The notes beneath the pieces were generated by a model. It was not told the DNA's origin. It ran no database searches and was given only the letters and a program-made list of their open reading frames with translations. This document shows positions 56,594-64,000 of a DNA stretch of 64,000 nt, one piece after another; position 1 is the first letter of the stretch, and each line of letters starts with the position of its first letter. Where the stretch lies: positions 1 to 64,000 of the forward strand of contig JAQUPF010000002.1 in assembly GCA_028716845.1 (NCBI GenBank). Reading direction: 5' to 3'. A program made the position numbers and the translations under genes. Source of the stretch: a bacterium (GTDB lineage Bacteria > Auribacterota > Tritonobacteria > UBA1439).

Positions 56594-58498
56594 TCATCGG
56601 TCGAGGAACTCCCGCGCCCAGCGCTCGAACAGCATGAGCGCCCAGAGGCGGTGCGAGTGGTTCGCGCGGCCCTCGAGATGCTCGCGGACGAGGCGGGCGA
56701 CCGCCGCGGGGCGGAAGTACCCCCTCCTCCGGAGGGCGGCGTCGGAGAGGAGGTCGCACATCATCGGGCGCAGCTCCCCGCGCAGCCAGTTCTTCATGGG
56801 GATGCTGAACCCCTCCTTGCCCCGCCGGAGGATCTCCGCCGGCAGGACGCCGGACAGCGCACGGCGCAGTATATACTTCCTGCCGAGCCCCTTCAACTTC
56901 ATTCCCGGCGGGACCGTCGCCATGAACTCGATCACCGCGTGGTCGAGGAGGGGCACGCGCACCTCGAGGGAGCAGGCCATGCTCATCCGGTCCACCTTGA
57001 CGAGGCAGTTGTCCGTCAGGTAGGTCTTGAGGTCGGCGTAGAGCTGCCGGTCGAGCTCGCCGGCCCCCGGCGCCTCCGCGAGGTGCCGCCGGATCGGGGC
57101 GTACGGCTCGCGCCCGCCGGCCGCGGCGAGGAGGTCGGCGGTGAAGAGCTCCTGCCGCTCGCGGGCCGAGAGGAAGACCATCCACCGGAAATGGCGGAGG
57201 TCGGGCGGGAGGGCGAGCCCCTCGGCGAACCGCTTGAGGCGGTTGACGGGCCCCTTCTTCCTCGGCGAGGGGGGGAGCGCGGCGATGAGCCGCGCGGCGG
57301 GCCCCGCCCCCAGGAGGCGGGCGGCGGGGCCGAGGGCGGCGGCGAGCCGCTGGGCCACGTAGGTGTCGTAGCCGGCGAATATCTCGTCGCCGCCGTCGCC
57401 CGTCAGCGCCACGGTGACGAACCGCCGCGCCATCCGCGAGACGAGGTAGGTGGGGAAGATCGAGAAATCGGCGATCGGGTCGTCCATCTGCCGGACGAGG
57501 GTCTCGACGAGCGAGACCGCCTCCGGCCTGATGGTGAACTCCTCGTGCGCCGTGCCGAAGGCGCGGGCGACCGTCCGGGCGTAGGAGAGCTCGTCGTACG
57601 ACCGCTCCTCGAAGCCGATGGAGAAGGTCCGCACCGGCCCCGTCGCCGTCTGCGTCATGAGGGCGACGATGGTGCTCGAGTCGAGCCCCCCGCTCAGGAA
57701 CGCGCCGAGCGGCACGTCCGAGACGAGCTGGCTCCGCACCGCGTCGCGCAGGAGGTGGAGGAGGCGCTCGGCCGCCTCCTCTTCGGTCATCCGCGCCGGC
57801 TCGTACCGGAGGGTCCAGTACGGCGCCTCGCGCGCCCGCCCCCCCTCGAGGACGAGGGTATGGGCCGGGGGGAGCTTCGAGACGCCGTCGAGGATCGTCC
57901 GCGGAAACGGGATGAACTCGTAGGCGAGGAAATCGTCGAGGCCGGCGGGGTCCACCGCGCGCGGCACGCCGGGGCAGGCGAGGATCGCCTTCAGCTCGGA
58001 GGCGAAGACGAGCCGGCCGTCCCTGAATACGTAGTAGAGCGGCTTGATCCCGGTGTGGTCGCGCGCCATGAGGAGCCGGCCCTTCCGCCGGTCCCAGAGG
58101 GCGAAGGCGAACTGTCCCCGGAGGCGCGCGACGCAGCCATCCCCGTACTCCTCGTAGGCGTGGAGGATGACCTCGGAGTCCGTCCGGGATCGGAAGCGAT
58201 GACCGCGCGCCTCGAGCGCCTGGCGGAGCTCGCGGAAGTTGAAGATCTCGCCGTTGCAGACGAGCCAGAGGGAGCCGTCCTCGTTCCCCATCGGCTGGCG
58301 GCCGTTCGGCGAGAGATCGATGATGCTCAGCCGCCGGTGGCCGAGGGCGACGCGGGGGGCGCCGGGGTCGGCGAACGCCGCGGCGCCCGCGTCGTCGGGG
58401 CCCCGGTGGACGAGCGTTCCGGCCATCGCCGAGACCGCCGCCTCGTCGCAGGGCCGTTCCCCGCCGCCGCCGTCAACGATCCCGCAGATGCCGCACAT
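56594..58498 (-). CDS. asnB: Asparagine synthetase, glutamine-hydrolysing
   Basis: A 634-residue AsnB: an N-terminal class II glutaminase domain beginning with the catalytic Cys (MCGICGIVDGG), RGPDDAG and NGEIFNF, and a C-terminal synthetase domain with the ATP loop LGAFLSGGLDSSTIVALM, then RMARRFVTVALTGDGGDEIF and SMACSLEVRVPLLDH. Many paralogues sit in polysaccharide loci and amidate sugars rather than aspartate, and the placement upstream of the glycan genes makes that possible. No clear promoter; minus-strand TAAAAT at 58525-58520 is the only -10-like box. Confidence 0.95.
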   Translation of the reverse strand: MCGICGIVDGGGGERPCDEAAVSAMAGTLVHRGPDDAGAAAFADPGAPRVALGHRRLSIIDLSPNGRQPMGNEDGSLWLVCNGEIFNFRELRQALEARGHRFRSRTDSEVILHAYEEYGDGCVARLRGQFAFALWDRRKGRLLMARDHTGIKPLYYVFRDGRLVFASELKAILACPGVPRAVDPAGLDDFLAYEFIPFPRTILDGVSKLPPAHTLVLEGGRAREAPYWTLRYEPARMTEEEAAERLLHLLRDAVRSQLVSDVPLGAFLSGGLDSSTIVALMTQTATGPVRTFSIGFEERSYDELSYARTVARAFGTAHEEFTIRPEAVSLVETLVRQMDDPIADFSIFPTYLVSRMARRFVTVALTGDGGDEIFAGYDTYVAQRLAAALGPAARLLGAGPAARLIAALPPSPRKKGPVNRLKRFAEGLALPPDLRHFRWMVFLSARERQELFTADLLAAAGGREPYAPIRRHLAEAPGAGELDRQLYADLKTYLTDNCLVKVDRMSMACSLEVRVPLLDHAVIEFMATVPPGMKLKGLGRKYILRRALSGVLPAEILRRGKEGFSIPMKNWLRGELRPMMCDLLSDAALRRRGYFRPAAVARLVREHLEGRANHSHRLWALMLFERWAREFLDR

Positions 58499-58579
58499 CG
58501 CGCCCCCCGGAAAGCCCTCATTTTATCACAGGCCGCCGGCCCCCGCCTCCGTTCTCGCGCCGGGCGCGGCGCGGCGGAA

Positions 58580-58635
58580 CAATGAACCACGAGCCACGGA
58601 TCTCCGCGGATCATTACGGATTCGTTCATTATGAG
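58580..58635 (+). repeat. Half copy of the dispersed element (left arm)
   Basis: ACAATGAACCACGAGCCACG, then GATCTCCGCGGATCATTACG and GATTCG. The left arm is clear but no right arm of ATCCG units follows, so this is a truncated copy. It lies in the divergent gap between asnB and the small membrane gene. Confidence 0.6.
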
Positions 58636-58654
58636 GCGGGTGGGGCGTTTGCCG

Positions 58655-58683
58655 TTGCCAGGCGCCGGCCGATCCGCTATAAA
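58655..58683 (+). promoter_or_regulatory. Sigma-70-type promoter, TTGCCA-17-TATAAA
   Basis: TTGCCA at 58655-58660 and TATAAA at 58678-58683, spacer 17. The expected start of transcription (near 58690) coincides with the GTG codon of the next gene, implying a leaderless message. Confidence 0.65.
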
Positions 58684-58689
58684 GCGGCC

Positions 58690-58878
58690 GTGGGCATCCT
58701 CAGGCGGACGATCCGGAAGACGTGCGGCTACACCCTCGTCGTCCTCGGCGTCATCGGCCTCTTCCTGCCCGTCCTGCAGGGCGTCGCCATGATCCTCGCC
58801 GGCGCGGCGCTCCTCGGCTGGGACCTGAAGCCGGTGAAGGATCTCGTGGCGCGCGCCCGCGCCCGGTTCCGCCGCTGA
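58690..58878 (+). CDS. Small two-helix membrane protein (PGPGW type)
   Basis: A 62-residue protein: basic start (GILRRTIRKTCGYTLV), one to two hydrophobic helices (VVLGVIGLFLPVLQGVAMIL, AGAALLGWD) and a basic end ARARARFRR. It resembles the small putative transmembrane PGPGW family, where the loop between helices is GLFLPVLQG. GTG 58690 is preferred because codons upstream derive from the repeat and promoter; a Shine-Dalgarno is absent. Function unknown. Confidence 0.65.
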   Translation: MGILRRTIRKTCGYTLVVLGVIGLFLPVLQGVAMILAGAALLGWDLKPVKDLVARARARFRR

Positions 58879-58896
58879 CCCGCCCCCGCCGGCGGC

Positions 58897-58944
58897 ACCA
58901 ATGCACCACTTCATCATGGATTGCCACGGAACTGGATTCCTCCG
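58897..58944 (+). repeat. Half copy of the dispersed element (left arm)
   Basis: ACCAATGCACCACTTCATCA then TGGATTGCCACGGAACTGGA. It matches the left end of the 53331 copy (CAATGCACCAC) but lacks the right arm. The following promoter uses its TGGATT as a -35 box. Confidence 0.5.
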
Positions 58945-58961
58945 CCCCGGCATACTATAAT
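58933..58961 (+). promoter_or_regulatory. Promoter, TGGATT-17-TATAAT
   Basis: TGGATT at 58933-58938 and a perfect TATAAT at 58956-58961 with a 17-base spacer, 30 bases before the PAP2 gene. The -35 lies inside the half-copy repeat. It would transcribe the PAP2, phosphohexomutase, pduT and pduS genes. Confidence 0.65.
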
Positions 58962-58990
58962 CGGCTCTTCCGGACGCGCCGGAACGGACC

Positions 58991-59554
58991 ATGGACACCG
59001 CCCTGCTCTTCCTGATCAACGATTCTTACAGCCCCTTCCTCGACCGGCTGATGTGGTGGGTGAGCGCCGCCGGCGATCTCTACATCGTCTGGTGGGCCGC
59101 GGGCCTCGCGGCGCTCATCGCCGACCGGCGGCGGGGGCGGTCGGTGTTCGCCTCCATCGTCCTCTCCCTCGTCCTGACGTACGTATCCGTGGACCTCGTC
59201 ATCAAGCCGATCGTCGCCCGCCCGAGGCCGCTCGACGCGCACACGGAGGTGCGGCGGCTCGAGGTCTCATGGGCCGGCAGGGCGGTCCGGAGCGTCTACT
59301 CCTTCCCCTCCGGCCACGCCGCCTCGGCGGCGGCGGCCGCCTTCGTCCTCGCCCGCGCCTACAGGCGCGCCCTGGTCCCCCTCGCCGCCGCGGTCGCCCT
59401 CACGGCCTACTCGCGCGTCTACCTCGGCATGCACTACCCGCTCGACTGCGCCGCGGGGGTCGTCATCGGGATCCTCTGCGGCGAGGCGGCGGCCCGGTTG
59501 ACTTCGTGCCCCCCTTCGGCTACCCTTGGGCGATCCGGTTCCGGCGGGGGATGA
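58991..59554 (+). CDS. PAP2-family phosphatase
   Basis: A 187-residue membrane phosphatase with five to six helices. The three PAP2 motifs are visible: KPIVARPRP, YSFPSGHAASAAA and SRVYLGMHYPLD, giving the catalytic His pair. Such enzymes hydrolyse undecaprenyl pyrophosphate or phosphatidic/phosphatidylglycerol phosphates on the outer face of the membrane. Its stop overlaps the phosphohexomutase start by ATGA. Confidence 0.93.
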   Translation: MDTALLFLINDSYSPFLDRLMWWVSAAGDLYIVWWAAGLAALIADRRRGRSVFASIVLSLVLTYVSVDLVIKPIVARPRPLDAHTEVRRLEVSWAGRAVRSVYSFPSGHAASAAAAAFVLARAYRRALVPLAAAVALTAYSRVYLGMHYPLDCAAGVVIGILCGEAAARLTSCPPSATLGRSGSGGG

Positions 59555-60933
59555 GCGCCATGGCCGCGGTTCCTGCGGGCATATTCAGGGAGTACGACAT
59601 CCGGGGCGTCGTCGGGGACGATCTCACCGGCGGGACGGTCGAGCTCCTCGGCAGGGGGGCGGGCACCTGGCTCGCCCGGCGGGGCGTCACGGCGGTGTCG
59701 GTCGGACGGGACGTGCGCCTCAGCTCGGAGGAGTACCGTGACGCCCTTGTCCGGGGCCTCGTCCGGACCGGCATGCGGGTGCTCGACCTCGGCGTCGTCA
59801 CCACCCCGATGCTTTACTACTCGCTCTTCACCCGCGAGGTGGGCGGCGGCGTCATGATCACCGGCAGCCACAACCCGCCCGACTACAACGGATTCAAGGT
59901 GGCCGAGGGGAAATCCACCATCTACGGCGACAAGATCCAGGAGATCCGGCGGATCATCGAGGCGGGCGACTTCGCCGAGGGGCCGGCCGGCGGCGTCGCG
60001 GAGGAGTCGGTCGCTGAGGAGTATTGCCGCGCCCTCGTCGAGCGGACGGCGATGGGGCCGGGGAGGATCCGGGTGGTCGTGGACGCGGGGAACGGCGCCA
60101 CCGGGCCGACGACGCCGGGCATCCTCCGGGACCTCGGCTGCGAGGTGATCCCCCTCCACTGCGAGCCCGACGGCCGGTTCCCGAACCATCACCCCGACCC
60201 GACGCTCCCGGAGGCGGTCCGGGAGCTGCGGGAGACCGTCCTCGCGCGCGGGGCCGACCTCGGCATCGGCTTCGACGGCGACGGGGACCGGATCGGCGTC
60301 GTCGACGACCGGGGGGAGATCATCTGGACGGACATGCTCCTCATCCTCTACGCCCGCGACCTGCTCGCCCGGCGGCCGGGGAGCACGGTCATCTTCGACG
60401 TGAAGTGCTCGTACCTCACGGGCCGCGAGATCGCGAAGGCGGGAGGGGTCCCGCTCATGTGGAAGACCGGCCACTCCCTCATCAAGCGGAAGATGCGCGA
60501 GGAGGGGGCGCTCCTCGCCGGCGAGATGAGCGGGCACGTCTGCTTCGCCGACGGCTACTTCGGCTACGACGACGCCGCCTTCGCCGCCTGCCGCCTCGTG
60601 CAGATCCTCTCCCGCTCCGGGCGCCCGCTCTCGGCGCTCCTGGGCGACGTTCCCCGGACCTGCGTGACGCCGGAGATACGGGCGGACTGCCCCGACGACC
60701 GGAAGTTCGGGGTCGTCAGGGAGTTGAAGGAGTACTTCTCCGGCCGCTACGAGACGCTCGACATCGACGGGGTCCGGATCGTCTTCGAGGACGGCTGGGG
60801 GCTCATCCGCGCCTCGAACACGCAGCCGGTCATCGTCCTGCGCTTCGAGGCGGAAACGCCGCAGCGGCTCGAGGAGATCAAGGGGATCGTCGCGGACAAA
60901 CTGCGGGACCACCTGCCGGGGCTCTCGATATGA
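59551..60933 (+). CDS. Phosphomannomutase/phosphoglucomutase
   Basis: A 460-residue alpha-D-phosphohexomutase. FREYDIRGVVG starts domain 1; MITGSHNPPDYNGFK carries the phosphoserine; GIGFDGDGDRIGVVD is the metal loop; LLAGEMSGHVCF selects sugar; and IRASNTQPVIVLRFEAET is the phosphate-binding loop. It interconverts the 1- and 6-phosphates of mannose or glucose and so can feed the glycan genes on the other strand. Start ATG 59551, coupled to PAP2; it overlaps pduT by ATGA. Confidence 0.94.
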   Translation: MSAMAAVPAGIFREYDIRGVVGDDLTGGTVELLGRGAGTWLARRGVTAVSVGRDVRLSSEEYRDALVRGLVRTGMRVLDLGVVTTPMLYYSLFTREVGGGVMITGSHNPPDYNGFKVAEGKSTIYGDKIQEIRRIIEAGDFAEGPAGGVAEESVAEEYCRALVERTAMGPGRIRVVVDAGNGATGPTTPGILRDLGCEVIPLHCEPDGRFPNHHPDPTLPEAVRELRETVLARGADLGIGFDGDGDRIGVVDDRGEIIWTDMLLILYARDLLARRPGSTVIFDVKCSYLTGREIAKAGGVPLMWKTGHSLIKRKMREEGALLAGEMSGHVCFADGYFGYDDAAFAACRLVQILSRSGRPLSALLGDVPRTCVTPEIRADCPDDRKFGVVRELKEYFSGRYETLDIDGVRIVFEDGWGLIRASNTQPVIVLRFEAETPQRLEEIKGIVADKLRDHLPGLSI

Positions 60934-61490
60934 ACGCCGAACCGGCGATCCTCGTCCTCGAGTGCAACAGCGTCGCCGGCGGGATCTTCGTCTCCGACCT
61001 CCTCGTGAAGGAGGCCGACGTCCGGCTCCTCGACTCCCGCACCGTCTGCCCCGGCAAGTACGTCGTCACCGTCGCCGGGGGCGTGGACGCCCTCCGGAGC
61101 TCGCTCGCCGCCGCGCTCGCCTCGCCGCTCGGCGAGACCGTCACCGAGCAGTGGCTCCTGCCGAGGGTCCACCCCCGCGTGGTCGCCGCCGTCGGCGGCG
61201 TGCCGTCGTACCCGGCGACCGCCTCGCTCGGCGTCGTCGAGACGTACGGCGTCCCCGCCTGCGTGCGGGCGGCGGACGCGGGGGCGAAGGCCGGCGGCGC
61301 GCAGGTCGTCGAGATCCGCCTTGCGAACGCGCAGGGGGGAAAGTGCATCGTCGTCTTCTCCGGCGAGCAGCACGAGGTCGAGGAGGCGCTCGCCGCGGGG
61401 CGGGCGGCGGCCGAGGAGATGCAGGGGCTCGTCAACGCGGTCATCATCGAGCGGCCGCACGAGTGCGTTTCGCGCTTCCTGGAGGAATGA
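60930..61490 (+). CDS. pduT: Microcompartment shell protein, tandem BMC (PduT-like)
   Basis: A 186-residue protein with two BMC domains: residues 5-90 (AILVLECNSVAGGIFVSDLL) and 97-180 (SLGVVETYGVPACVRAADAG, GGKCIVVFSGEQHEVEEALA). SRTVCPGKYVV places a cysteine at the position that in PduT holds a [4Fe-4S] cluster in the central pore, and it ends RPHECVSRFLEE much as PduT does. It should be a trimeric shell tile that conducts electrons. It is coupled to the phosphohexomutase gene and followed by a PduS-like gene 18 bases on. Confidence 0.93.
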   Translation: MNAEPAILVLECNSVAGGIFVSDLLVKEADVRLLDSRTVCPGKYVVTVAGGVDALRSSLAAALASPLGETVTEQWLLPRVHPRVVAAVGGVPSYPATASLGVVETYGVPACVRAADAGAKAGGAQVVEIRLANAQGGKCIVVFSGEQHEVEEALAAGRAAAEEMQGLVNAVIIERPHECVSRFLEE

Positions 61491-61508
61491 CGGGCGCCGT
61501 CGCGGAAC

Positions 61509-62822
61509 ATGGACATCGTCGAGCAGGTCAGGAGGGCGGGGGTCGTCGGCGCCGGGGGGGCGGGATTCCCCACCTGGCGGAAGATGAGCGCCCGGGCCGA
61601 GTGCGTCATCGCGAACGGCTCGGAGTGCGAGCCCCTCCTCCGCGTCGACCAGCAGCTCATGACCGTCTTCGCCTGCGAGCTCGTCGAGGGGATGCAGATC
61701 GTCATGCGCGCCACGGGGGCGGCGCGGGGGATCATCGCCCTGAAGGAGAAGTACCACCGGGCGGTCACGGCGCTCGAGGGCTGCCCGGGGAGGGACGGGA
61801 TCCTCCTCCACCTTCTGGAGAACTACTACCCCGCCGGCGACGAGCAGGCGCTCGTCTGCGACGTCCTCGGCAGGATCGTCCCGGAGGGGGGGATCCCGAT
61901 CGACATCGGCGTCGTCGTCCAGAACGTCGGCACGCTCATCAACGTCGCCCGGGCCGCGCGGGGCGAACCGGTGACGCACCGGTGGCTCACGGTGACCGGG
62001 GCGGTGCGCGAGCCGAAGACCATCGTCGCGCCGGTCGGCATGTCCGCGGCCGACGCGGTCGCGGCCGCCGGGGGGGCGACGGTCGCTCCGCACGCGGTCA
62101 TCGACGGCGGGCCGATGATGGGGATCGAGTCGGACGGCGTCGTCCGGAAGACGACGACGAGCCTCATCGTCCTCCCCGAGGACCACCGGATCATCCGGTA
62201 CAAGCGGAAGCCGATCGACCTCGACGTGAAGATCGCGCGGTCGGCCTGCGAGGGGTGCCGCTTCTGCACCGACCTGTGCCCGCGCTTCCTCCTCGGCCAC
62301 CGGCTCGAGCCCCACGCCATCATGGGGGCGGTCGCCTACGCGGACCCGGCGGAGGTCGACCCGGCCCTCGTCGCCCAGGCGTACCTCTGCTGCCAATGCG
62401 GGCTCTGCGGGATGTACGCCTGCCCGACGATGCTGTCGCCGGAGCGCGTCATCAGGGCGTTCGCTGACCGGCTGAAGGCCGCGAAGGCGCCGCCGCTCCA
62501 CCGGCGGACGCGGCTCGAGGCGCACCCCGAGCGCGACTGGCGGCGCCCGCCCGTCCCGGGCCTCGTCTCGCGCTTCGAGCTGGAGGCGTACGACGTCGAC
62601 GCCCCCCTTGCGGAGACGCCGGTCGCCGTCGGCGCCGTCTCCATCCCCCTCAAGCAGCACGTCGGCGTCCCCTGCGTCCCGCTCGTGAAGGTCGGGGACA
62701 GGGTCGCCGCGGCCCAGCCGATCGCCGACGTCCCCGAGGGGGCGCTCGGCGCGCCCCTCCACGCGAGCATCGCGGGGGTGGTGTCGGCCGTCACGGAGAA
62801 GGCGATCGCCATCCGCGCCTGA
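61509..62822 (+). CDS. pduS: PduS/RnfC-like flavin and Fe-S protein
   Basis: A 437-residue soluble oxidoreductase of the RnfC/PduS type. N-terminal GVVGAGGAGFPTWRKM is the flavin/NADH glycine-rich loop, with NGSECEPLL next. Two 4Fe-4S motifs follow near residue 250 and 300: CEGCRFCTDLCPRFL and CCQCGLCGMYACP. The C-terminal RnfC barrel-like part includes VGVPCVPLVKVGDRVAAAQP. In Pdu compartments PduS reduces cobalamin and hands electrons via PduT, encoded just upstream. Here it may link NADH pools across a shell. Start ATG 61509. Confidence 0.92.
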   Translation: MDIVEQVRRAGVVGAGGAGFPTWRKMSARAECVIANGSECEPLLRVDQQLMTVFACELVEGMQIVMRATGAARGIIALKEKYHRAVTALEGCPGRDGILLHLLENYYPAGDEQALVCDVLGRIVPEGGIPIDIGVVVQNVGTLINVARAARGEPVTHRWLTVTGAVREPKTIVAPVGMSAADAVAAAGGATVAPHAVIDGGPMMGIESDGVVRKTTTSLIVLPEDHRIIRYKRKPIDLDVKIARSACEGCRFCTDLCPRFLLGHRLEPHAIMGAVAYADPAEVDPALVAQAYLCCQCGLCGMYACPTMLSPERVIRAFADRLKAAKAPPLHRRTRLEAHPERDWRRPPVPGLVSRFELEAYDVDAPLAETPVAVGAVSIPLKQHVGVPCVPLVKVGDRVAAAQPIADVPEGALGAPLHASIAGVVSAVTEKAIAIRA

Positions 62823-62840
62823 GGCCCGCGGGCGCCCCGG

Positions 62841-63497
62841 TCAAAAGCCGAGGGGCTCGCCGACGAGGATGACCGTGATGTCCCCCCCGCCGGGGGCGCG
62901 CCGGATGACCGAAAGAACGTTGCAGATGCGGTCCGGCGCCCGGCAGGCCGGCTCGTCGCAGACGCCCGTGTCGCGGCAGGGGGTGCGCCGGTCGAGCCGC
63001 CGGCAGTTGCGGGGGGCGGCGACCGTCCTGATCCTCGCGAGCGCGGCGTGGAGGTCGGGGACGATCTTGTTCACGCCGGCGACGACGCAGACGCGGCCCG
63101 GGCCGAAGGTGAGCGCGGCGACCCGATTGCCGTAGCCGTCCACGTTCACGAGCTCGCCCGCCCGCGTGATCGCGTTCGTCCCGCTGAAGTAGAGGTCGGC
63201 AGCGAGGCTCCGGCGCCGCGCGGCGACGGACTCCTCCCGCGGCATCCCCTTCCGGTACGCGTCGAGGTACGTGACCGGCTCCCCGCGCACCCGCCCGGCG
63301 CGGAGGACGTCGACGAGGCCGATCTCGCCGAGCGTGACGGATCCGCCCGAGCCGATGACGTCGCCGGGACGGACGAGATCGAGCGCCCGCTCGAGCGCCC
63401 CGGCCCTCCCGGCCGCCCAGACCGCCTTCAGGCCGTTCGCCGCGAGCGCCTCGAGGACGGCCGCGGCGTCGCCGCCGGGAACGCGCGATTCCGTCAC
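62841..63497 (-). CDS. LUD-domain protein (DUF162)
   Basis: A 218-residue LUD/LutC-type protein. Seen: VIGSGGSVTLGEIGLVDVLR, YFSGTNAITRAGELVNVDGY, then GNRVAALTFGPG, VVAGVNKIVPDLHAALARI, and a C-terminal cysteine set in CRRLDRRTPCRDTGVCDEPA followed by CRAPDRICN, which may hold a metal or Fe-S cluster. LUD proteins join lactate oxidation and some microcompartment systems. It starts at GTG 63497, overlapping the upstream gene's stop by four bases, and is convergent with pduS. Confidence 0.9.
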   Translation of the reverse strand: MTESRVPGGDAAAVLEALAANGLKAVWAAGRAGALERALDLVRPGDVIGSGGSVTLGEIGLVDVLRAGRVRGEPVTYLDAYRKGMPREESVAARRRSLAADLYFSGTNAITRAGELVNVDGYGNRVAALTFGPGRVCVVAGVNKIVPDLHAALARIRTVAAPRNCRRLDRRTPCRDTGVCDEPACRAPDRICNVLSVIRRAPGGGDITVILVGEPLGF

Positions 63498-64000
63498 GGC
63501 GTCCGCCCTCCCCCCGCGGCCGGCGGGGCGCCCCCCGGGGTCGCCTTCGGCGGCGGTGCCTTCCCCCGGCCCGACCGCCCCCCGAAGACGGAGCGCCAGA
63601 ACGGCGCCGTCCCGGAGAGCTTCGCGTTGATCCGGAGGGCGTTCGGGAGCTCCTCGAAGGCGAGCTCGGGGCGGATCCTGCCGTCGAGGAGCTCGCCGAC
63701 CATCGCCGAGAGCGCCGGCTCGAGCCGCTCGCGGATCTCGCGGACCTGCGCGCGGCCGTCCGCGGCGAGGACGAGGACCATGTCGCTCCTGTCCCTGTCC
63801 ACCACGTCGAGGGCGATCCCCACCCGCCGCGCGGGGCGGAGGAGGGCGAGGATGAGCCGGTGCCATCCCTTCCCGGTCTCGCCGAGGAGGGCGGTGAGGG
63901 CGCCGCCGTCGTCGTGGGCGTAGGCGTAGGCGTCCCACCCCTTCGGCAGGAGGCCCATCACTTCGCCGTAGCCGGGGGTCGAGGCAACCCCCTTCTCGAC
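63494..64000 (-). CDS. Unknown protein, 5' end outside window
   Basis: The frame is open to base 64000 on the minus strand, so the N-terminus lies beyond the window; about 168 residues are visible. GTG 63961 and ATG 63958 are possible internal starts but the codons above them look equally coding (TPGYGEV). Visible features: LPKGWDAYAYAHDDGGALTA, a region RVGIALDVVDRDRSDMVLVL, helical RVREIRERLEPALS-like, and a basic, Pro/Gly-rich disordered tail. I do not recognise the family. It is coupled to the LUD gene by a GTGA overlap. Confidence 0.55.
   Translation of the reverse strand, partial: VEKGVASTPGYGEVMGLLPKGWDAYAYAHDDGGALTALLGETGKGWHRLILALLRPARRVGIALDVVDRDRSDMVLVLAADGRAQVREIRERLEPALSAMVGELLDGRIRPELAFEELPNALRINAKLSGTAPFWRSVFGGRSGRGKAPPPKATPGGAPPAAGGGRTP

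Noticed and set aside
22381-58944. CRISPR array interpretation of the repeats
   Set aside because: Copies are kilobases apart, imperfect, internally palindromic and have no regular spacers or cas genes.
1-64000. tRNA, rRNA or riboswitch genes
   Set aside because: Reading the gaps showed no cloverleaf, rRNA segment or recognisable riboswitch consensus; gaps are filled by the repeats and promoters listed. A covariance search was not possible here.

Overview
The window is one contiguous piece of very GC-rich (about 70% by eye) bacterial chromosome with dense, ordinary gene packing: about 64 protein genes, no rRNA or tRNA that I can see, no CRISPR array, no insertion sequence and no phage genes. 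Lipoprotein and Sec/Tat signal peptides, a mDAP-murein recycling set (Mpl, LdcA, AmgK/MurU-like), GSI-alpha glutamine synthetase, class II photolyase, PduT/PduS microcompartment proteins, HEAT and TPR proteins and paired flippase-like proteins suggest a diderm, probably uncultured bacterium from a deep or candidate lineage (PVC, Omnitrophota or Auribacterota-like are guesses). The sequence alone does not fix the taxon.

Layout. 1-3.7 kb: end of deoC, a lipoprotein, a PHP-kinase fusion, a cyclophilin-like protein and a molybdopterin enzyme. 3.7-6.7 kb (minus): two tandem paralogues that look like archaeal/eukaryotic-type primase (PriS-like) proteins, the most unusual genes here. 7.1-10.4 kb: lemA, a DUF2207 protein and a methyltransferase. 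10.5-11.2 kb: an isolated promoter-gene-terminator unit encoding an exported 24-residue-repeat protein. 11.2-25.5 kb: hisF, a TGS-GTPase remnant, secreted binding, PLD-like and S1/P1-like proteins, photolyase, alcohol dehydrogenase, phosphoesterase-TPR, MutY-like glycosylase, a Rossmann protein, a hydrolase lacking its expected nucleophile, and a GNAT-nitrilase fusion. 25.5-27.1 kb (minus): a truncated DnaE-like PHP protein. 27.7-32.2 kb: a divergent peptidoglycan recycling cluster. 32.2-35 kb: an ECF sigma factor, a zinc-finger anti-sigma candidate, an unknown protein and a flippase-like protein, with two matching ECF-type promoter motifs. 35.3-41 kb: DUF362, calcium-repeat, MBL-fold, Xer recombinase, peroxiredoxin and CHASE2-like genes. 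41-46.6 kb (minus): glnA, then an operon of genes mostly overlapping by 4 bases (two small unknowns, PHP, DUF362-ferredoxin, QueD, HEAT). 46.9-48.6 kb: a nucleotidyltransferase and an exported Hsp20. 48.6-58.5 kb (minus): a cell-surface glycan block (membrane GT-C-like protein, flippase-like, GT4, pyruvyltransferase, epimerase, methyltransferase, asnB). 58.7-64 kb: small membrane protein, PAP2 phosphatase, phosphohexomutase, PduT, PduS, then LUD and an unknown partial gene on the minus strand.

Two genome-wide habits show. Many neighbouring genes overlap by ATGA or GTGA, implying translational coupling. A family of about ten intergenic, partly palindromic elements built from CACGGAT-type half-sites sits only between genes; in several places they supply spurious upstream codons, so start sites were chosen to exclude them.
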